Assembly: GCA_031272275.1 (NCBI GenBank)
Contig: JAISUC010000023.1
Coordinates: forward strand, 68,605 to 132,604
Source of the DNA: Actinomycetes bacterium
Lineage (GTDB): Bacteria > Actinomycetota > Coriobacteriia > WRKU01 > WQUG01
Reading direction: 5' to 3'
DNA length: 64,000 bases
Made by a program: the position numbers and the translations under genes. The notes beneath the pieces are model-generated. The model worked only from the letters and a program-made list of their open reading frames with translations, was not told the DNA's origin and did no database searches. Of the stretch, positions 59,545 to 64,000 are shown one piece after another (position 1 is the stretch's first letter; each line of letters opens with the position of its first letter).

Positions 59545-60834
59545 ATGAATAATTGCCGGAATATGGACAAACTCGGTCAGGTGCTCATCGTCGGCAAGGG
59601 CGTCAGTGGCACCGCCGTGCTGGAGTTCTGCGAGGCCGCCGGTGCCGACCTGGGTATGACCTCGCTCACCCTGGTTGACGGGCAGGACAGCGTGCCCGCC
59701 GCCGTGGGCGGGGGTGGCTATGACACGGTCGTGGTCTCCCCGGGTATCCCGCCGCATGCACCGCTGTTTCAGGCGGCGCGCGCCGCAACCGCACCGGACG
59801 GCACCTTCATGGGCGAGGCCGAGTTCGCCTGGCGTATCAGCGACCCCGGCGTCATCTGGGCTGCCGTCACCGGTACCAACGGCAAGACCACCGTGACCGA
59901 AATGTTGACCGTGATGCTGGTCGCATCCGGCCTGCCGGCAGCCGGCGTGGGCAACATCGGCGATGCCGCAACCACGGCAGCGGCCGGTGCGCCTGCGGGT
60001 ACCATTCTGGTGGCAGAACTCAGTTCCTACCAGCTGTACTCGATCATCGACTTTCACCCGCGCGCAGCCGTCCTGTTAAACATCACGCCCGATCACATGG
60101 CTTGGCACGGCGACATGCAGGCCTATAGCTGCGCCAAACGCCGCGTGTTCGAAAACATGACCGACGCCGATTTCGCCCTGGATTGCACGGACGGCACGAC
60201 AGCCAAAACGGGGGAGTGGGATGTCGCGCTGCCGCTGCCTGACGCGGACCTGCCCTTTGCAGGCGACCACAACCGGGCAAACGCCCGCGCCGCCGCCGCG
60301 TTGGCACGCGCCCTGGGTGCCACCGAGGACGGCATTGCCGCCGCGCTCGCGAACTTCCGTCTGGCCCCGCACCGTATCGCAGATATCGCGACCATCGATG
60401 GCGTGCGCTACGTCGACGACAGCAAGGCCACCAACCCGGACGCCACCATCAAGGCGCTTACGGCGTTCGACCCGGGTACCGTGCACTTGCTGGTGGGCGG
60501 CTTGAACAAAGGGCTTGACTTCAGCTATCTGGCGCGCGAGACACTCGACCAACCGGCGGGGATTTACTGCTTCGGGCAGGCAGCCGACGAGCTCGCAGGC
60601 GCCTATCGCGCAGCCGGCGCCACAGAACAGCAGCTGTCCACGTATCCCACGATGGCTGCCGCCCTGGGCGCAGCACACGCTGCGGCACAGGCGGCTGCCG
60701 GCACCACCGGCCAAGTCGTGTTGCTGTCGCCTGCCTGTGCCAGTTTCGACGAGTTCCCGCAGGGCTACACCCAGCGCGGCGACGCCTTCATCGCGCAGGT
60801 TACCCGCTACGCCGAAAGCGCGGACGCGCGGTGA
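59545..60834 (+). CDS. murD: UDP-N-acetylmuramoylalanine-D-glutamate ligase
   Basis: 429 residues. Adds D-Glu to UDP-MurNAc-L-Ala. N-terminal Rossmann-like VLIVGKGVSGTAVLEF, VSPGIPPHAPLFQAA, ATP motif VTGTNGKTTVTEML, LNITPDHMAWHGDMQAY and VDDSKATNPDATIKAL are all intact. ATG 59545 has AAGGA upstream; ATG 59563 is possible. The stop overlaps the ftsW GTG as GTGA. Confidence 0.95.
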   Translation: MNNCRNMDKLGQVLIVGKGVSGTAVLEFCEAAGADLGMTSLTLVDGQDSVPAAVGGGGYDTVVVSPGIPPHAPLFQAARAATAPDGTFMGEAEFAWRISDPGVIWAAVTGTNGKTTVTEMLTVMLVASGLPAAGVGNIGDAATTAAAGAPAGTILVAELSSYQLYSIIDFHPRAAVLLNITPDHMAWHGDMQAYSCAKRRVFENMTDADFALDCTDGTTAKTGEWDVALPLPDADLPFAGDHNRANARAAAALARALGATEDGIAAALANFRLAPHRIADIATIDGVRYVDDSKATNPDATIKALTAFDPGTVHLLVGGLNKGLDFSYLARETLDQPAGIYCFGQAADELAGAYRAAGATEQQLSTYPTMAAALGAAHAAAQAAAGTTGQVVLLSPACASFDEFPQGYTQRGDAFIAQVTRYAESADAR

Positions 60835-62279
60835 CCCGTCAGGTGCGCACCAACCCCTTCGCCCCCAACCCGCTTGCGCGTTGGGGATTGCTTTCCGCGG
60901 TGGCGGTGTTGTCCTTTATCGGAGCGCTGATGGCCTTTTCGGTCTCGGGCACCAGCAAGGCCACGACATCGGGTCTGAACTTCACCAACGGGTTTAAAAT
61001 GCTGGTGTTCATCGCGGTGGGCGCGCTCGCCGCATTTATCATCTCGCGTATCAACTACCGCAAACTCGAACCCTGGGCGGTAATCACAGCGCTCATCTGC
61101 GTGGCGGCCTTGGTCGCGGTGTTCTTTTTCAAAGACGCCAACGGCGCGCACCGCTGGATCGACCTGAAAGTGATCACGATTCAGCCCTCCGAGTTCGCAA
61201 AACCGATTCTGGTGACGCTCCTTGCCTGTGCCTGCGCACGCCTGCGCGACCGCGTCTCGAACAACACGCAGCGCCGAAACGTTCGCCGCCGCCTGTTGAA
61301 TCGCGACATGCTGAAAGGCAACTGGCCGCACATCGCCCTGATTGCCGCCAGCCTCATATTGATTATCTGCGAGCCCGACTTCGGCACGGTACTGATCCTT
61401 GCGGTCACCCTGTTCGTGGCATACATCCTCTGCGACTGGCCGGTGATTGTGCCGGCGATTCTCGCGGGCTGCGCGGTTCCGATACTGGCGCTGCGTGTTT
61501 TTGTCTTCAGCGACAAAACAAACTACATCCGCACGCGCGTGCTGGAATTCTTCTCGGCAAAAACGGGCGGGGGAGCCACTCCCGATCAAAACTTGCAGGC
61601 CGAATACGCCTTCGGCTCGGGCGGTATCTTGGGTCAGGGTCCCGGACTCTCGCGCCAAAAGTATACCTGGCTCTATGCCGCAGACGACGACTTTGTTCTG
61701 GCTGTTGTGGGCGAGGAACTGGGATTGGTGGGGACATTCTTGGTGCTTGCGGGTTTTGCGACGATTCTGCTGGCGGGAATCCGCATAGCCCTGTCCGCGC
61801 GCGACCGGCTGGGTCGGGCGCTCGCGGGTGCGTCCACAATATGCCTGGTGTTTCAGGCGGTGCTCAATATCTTTGTCGCGACCGGCATGATGCCGGTCAG
61901 TGGAAAGCCGCTGCCCTTTGTGACCATGGGCGGCAGCTCGACCATTGCCAGTTTCATGCTGGTGGGCCTGATCATGAGTGTTGCCCGGTTCGGGCATCTG
62001 GCGCCCGACGGGATCGGCAGATCGACGGGACGTACCGCGGATGACGAATCGGATAGGCCCGGTCGCGGCAACTCGAACCGGGGCGGGAAATCCGGGCGGA
62101 AATCCGGATCCGACGGTACGCGCAGGAAACGTGGTGGCAGTGGCAGAGGCAGAGGCACAGGCAGCGGACGCAGAGGACGTGCGCGCGATACGGATGAAGG
62201 CGAGGTGACAGACGATGCGGATGATTTTGAGTGGCGGTGGGACAGCCGGGCATATTTACCCGGCGCTTGCCGTGGCTGA
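60831..62279 (+). CDS. ftsW: SEDS-family lipid II polymerase FtsW with a long basic tail
   Basis: 482 residues. The start is GTG 60831. Ten membrane helices form the glycosyltransferase core; FFKDANGAHRWIDL, QPSEFAKPI, FGSGGILGQGPGLSRQKYTW and PFVTMGGSSTIASFMLVG are family blocks. After the last helix comes an ~85-residue Gly/Arg/Ser/Asp-rich cytoplasmic tail. It begins RSTGRTADDE (a half-copy of the dispersed word), continues KSGRKSGSDGTRRKRGG and ends in an acidic, Trp-containing end. The final 65 nt overlap murG in another frame. The tail is unusual for FtsW and likely disordered. Confidence 0.94.
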   Translation: MTRQVRTNPFAPNPLARWGLLSAVAVLSFIGALMAFSVSGTSKATTSGLNFTNGFKMLVFIAVGALAAFIISRINYRKLEPWAVITALICVAALVAVFFFKDANGAHRWIDLKVITIQPSEFAKPILVTLLACACARLRDRVSNNTQRRNVRRRLLNRDMLKGNWPHIALIAASLILIICEPDFGTVLILAVTLFVAYILCDWPVIVPAILAGCAVPILALRVFVFSDKTNYIRTRVLEFFSAKTGGGATPDQNLQAEYAFGSGGILGQGPGLSRQKYTWLYAADDDFVLAVVGEELGLVGTFLVLAGFATILLAGIRIALSARDRLGRALAGASTICLVFQAVLNIFVATGMMPVSGKPLPFVTMGGSSTIASFMLVGLIMSVARFGHLAPDGIGRSTGRTADDESDRPGRGNSNRGGKSGRKSGSDGTRRKRGGSGRGRGTGSGRRGRARDTDEGEVTDDADDFEWRWDSRAYLPGACRG

Positions 62280-63348
62280 CGAGCTGCGTCGCCGCGGGCA
62301 CAGCCTGACCTACGTCGGCACTCCGACAGGTCCCGAGGCACAGCTGGCGCCTGCGGCGGGGCTGGAGTTTATCGGTGTGGCCGCAGCAGGTTTCGATCGC
62401 GCGCGTCCGCAGACCTTGGTCACCAGCAGCTTGCAAATACTGCGCTCGGCCGCACGGGTGCGCCGGTTGATTACCCGTGTCGGCGCCGATGCCGTGGTCG
62501 GCTTCGGCGGATACGTCGCCATACCGGTGGGCTGGGCCGCCACGCGTGCGGGGATACCGCTTGCGATTCACGAGCAGAATTCAATTATGGGTATGACGAA
62601 CCGTTTTTTGGCGAAACGGGCGCAGTTTATCGCGCTGACCTATCCGGATACGGTGGATGCGGCACGCGCGGTGGCGCCTGGCACAGCAAGGGTCGAGTTC
62701 ACGGGAAACCCTGTGCGCGCAGAAGTCATTGCCGGCGACGCGGCGGCGGCGCGGGAGCGCTTCGGGCTGGCGGATCCTGCCGCTACCACGGACGCGACGA
62801 TACTCACGGTTTTCGGCGGCAGTCGCGGTGCTCGGCATCTGAATACGGCGATCTCGGGCTTGGCTGCGCGTCTGTTGACTGAACACCCCGGACTGGAAAT
62901 CGTGCATGCGGCGGGACCGGCTGAATATGACAGCGTCCTGGCCGCCCGGGAACAGCTGTCCGATATCCTGCGTGCGCGTTGGCACGTGGTGGACTACCTG
63001 CAGGACATGGGAGACGTGCTGGCAGCCACCGATGTGGCATGCACGCGTGCGGGGGCTACCACCATTGCCGAGCTGACCGCCGCGGGCGTGCCCGCTGTGT
63101 TGGTACCTTACCCTTACGCGACCGATGACCATCAAACGGGTAACGCACGCGCACTGGTCGCCGCCGGTGGCGCGCGCCTGATTCCGGACGCCGAACTGGA
63201 CACGGACGCGCTGTGGGACGTACTCCACCAACTGGTTACTGACGCGGATTTGCGTGCTACTATGGGTGCGTCCGCGCGAAAACTGGGACGCGTGGATGCG
63301 GCGGCGCGTTTGGCCGACGGTATCGAGCACATGATTCAGGAGAGGTAA
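62215..63348 (+). CDS. murG: Lipid II synthase MurG (GlcNAc transferase)
   Basis: 377 residues, GT-B glycosyltransferase on the inner face of the membrane. The start is ATG 62215 (or 62221), inside ftsW, after GGCGAGGTGA. Motifs: ILSGGGTAGHIYPALAVADE, GFGGYVAIPVGWAA, HEQNSIMGMTNRFLAKRA, FGGSRGARHLNTAI and DVACTRAGATTIAELTAAGV. Uses UDP-GlcNAc and lipid I from MraY. Confidence 0.96.
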   Translation: MRMILSGGGTAGHIYPALAVADELRRRGHSLTYVGTPTGPEAQLAPAAGLEFIGVAAAGFDRARPQTLVTSSLQILRSAARVRRLITRVGADAVVGFGGYVAIPVGWAATRAGIPLAIHEQNSIMGMTNRFLAKRAQFIALTYPDTVDAARAVAPGTARVEFTGNPVRAEVIAGDAAAARERFGLADPAATTDATILTVFGGSRGARHLNTAISGLAARLLTEHPGLEIVHAAGPAEYDSVLAAREQLSDILRARWHVVDYLQDMGDVLAATDVACTRAGATTIAELTAAGVPAVLVPYPYATDDHQTGNARALVAAGGARLIPDAELDTDALWDVLHQLVTDADLRATMGASARKLGRVDAAARLADGIEHMIQER

Positions 63349-64000
63349 ATGACCGCGACAGAGTATCGGGAAGACCTAGGCAAACACCGCGTGTATGCGC
63401 ATTTTATCGGTGTCGGCGGGGCGGGGATGTCCGGCTTGGCGCTGGTGTTGTTGCAGCGTGGCCGGCACGTCACCGGTTCAGATATGAAGGAAAGTCGGTT
63501 CACGCACGAGCTCGCAGACGCCGGCATGACGGTTGCCATCGGGCATGATGCGGCGAACTTGCCCGATGACGTGGGTGTTGTGGTGGTTTCGACCGCCATC
63601 CCCGAGACCAACCCCGAACTGCGCGAAGCGCGCCGGCGCAACATTCCCGTGTGGCAGCGCGCGCGGATGCTGGCACACCTGACCGAAGGCATTCCGACGG
63701 TTGCCGTGGCGGGAACGCACGGGAAGACCTCGACCTCGTCGATGCTGGCAAGCTCCCTGGGCGACATCGGCGCAGACCCCGGATTTTGTATCGGTGGGCA
63801 GGTCAGCGCCTATGGGACGAACGCCGCGCAGGGGGCGGGACGGCTGTTTGTGGTCGAGGCCGACGAATCGGACGGCAGTTTCATCCACCTGACCCCGCAT
63901 ATCGCGCTGATTACGAATATCGAACGCGACCACGTCGACCATTACGGCTCGATTGACGACATCCGCCAGGCATTTCGCGATTTCATTGCGCTACTGGACG
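63349..64000 (+). CDS. murC: UDP-N-acetylmuramate-L-alanine ligase, N-terminal part (cut by window end)
   Basis: The first 217 codons. ATG 63349 directly follows the murG stop with CAGGAGAGG upstream. The N-terminal domain has YAHFIGVGGAGMSGLALVLL, then ATP motif VAVAGTHGKTSTSSMLA and EADESDGSFIHLTPHIALIT with NIERDHVDHY. Adds L-Ala to UDP-MurNAc. Its position after murG continues the standard dcw order; murB, ftsQ and ftsZ are expected beyond the window. Confidence 0.95.
   Translation, partial: MTATEYREDLGKHRVYAHFIGVGGAGMSGLALVLLQRGRHVTGSDMKESRFTHELADAGMTVAIGHDAANLPDDVGVVVVSTAIPETNPELREARRRNIPVWQRARMLAHLTEGIPTVAVAGTHGKTSTSSMLASSLGDIGADPGFCIGGQVSAYGTNAAQGAGRLFVVEADESDGSFIHLTPHIALITNIERDHVDHYGSIDDIRQAFRDFIALLD

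Overview
The window is one 64 kb stretch of a high-GC bacterial chromosome. It is densely packed, mostly read left to right, and has no rRNA, phage, transposase or CRISPR array. The housekeeping blocks (rpsB-tsf-pyrH-frr-uppS-cdsA-dxr-rseP-ispG, rpsO-pnp, acpP-rnc-smc-ftsY, mraZ-rsmH-ftsL-ftsI-murEF-mraY-murD-ftsW-murGC), LPxTG surface proteins and frequent GTG/TTG starts fit a Gram-positive actinobacterial lineage. A multiheme cytochrome cluster next to these makes a Coriobacteriia-like, anaerobic or respiratory actinobacterium my best guess. That assignment is inference; no marker was searched.

Layout. 1-3.7 kb: end of a membrane-anchored protein and a thioester/Cna-B adhesin with an LPKTGE anchor. 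3.7-5.9 kb (minus strand): tRNA-Val, a PNPOx-fold protein, xpt and a DppA-type peptidase. 5.9-6.8 kb: a gene-free repeat field, tRNA-His and a long inverted repeat. 6.8-20.1 kb: translation elongation, mRNA turnover, lipid and isoprenoid genes, then thrC on the minus strand. 20.2-27 kb: a five-gene cluster with 29 CXXCH heme motifs (7-heme secreted, TPR, NHL propeller, 12-heme and 10-heme membrane proteins), the most distinctive accessory locus. 27.3-33.7 kb: acpP, rnc, smc, ftsY and a P-loop kinase. 34-36.5 kb: a beta-helix LPKTGE adhesin and a DUF167 gene. 36.5-50.8 kb: an MgtA-type P-ATPase with an overlapping leader ORF, dapA, RNase J, uppP, ftsK, rodZ, an EamA transporter, a repeat field, an orphan peptide-binding lipoprotein and an M24 peptidase. 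51-64 kb: the dcw cell-wall/division cluster, cut inside murC.

The genes fit together as a cell-envelope platform. UppS, CdsA and UppP supply and recycle lipid carriers and phospholipid. DapA feeds meso-diaminopimelate to MurE. The dcw genes build and polymerise lipid II. FtsK, SMC and FtsY handle chromosomes and membrane targeting. LPKTGE proteins and cytochromes occupy the outside.

The least expected layer is repetitive. A 13-bp word GGGACGTACTCCC recurs exactly seven times, four of them inside essential or cytochrome-cluster genes, where it is translated as GRTP or GEYVP. A separate exact 20-bp word occurs three times, including in the corresponding predicted loops of MurE and MurF, whose coding regions carry translated repeat inserts. 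GTCATT...AATCC hairpin elements and triplicated 8-12 bp tandem repeats at gene ends complete the picture. A 36-codon leader ORF overlapping the MgtA-type gene is the best regulatory candidate.
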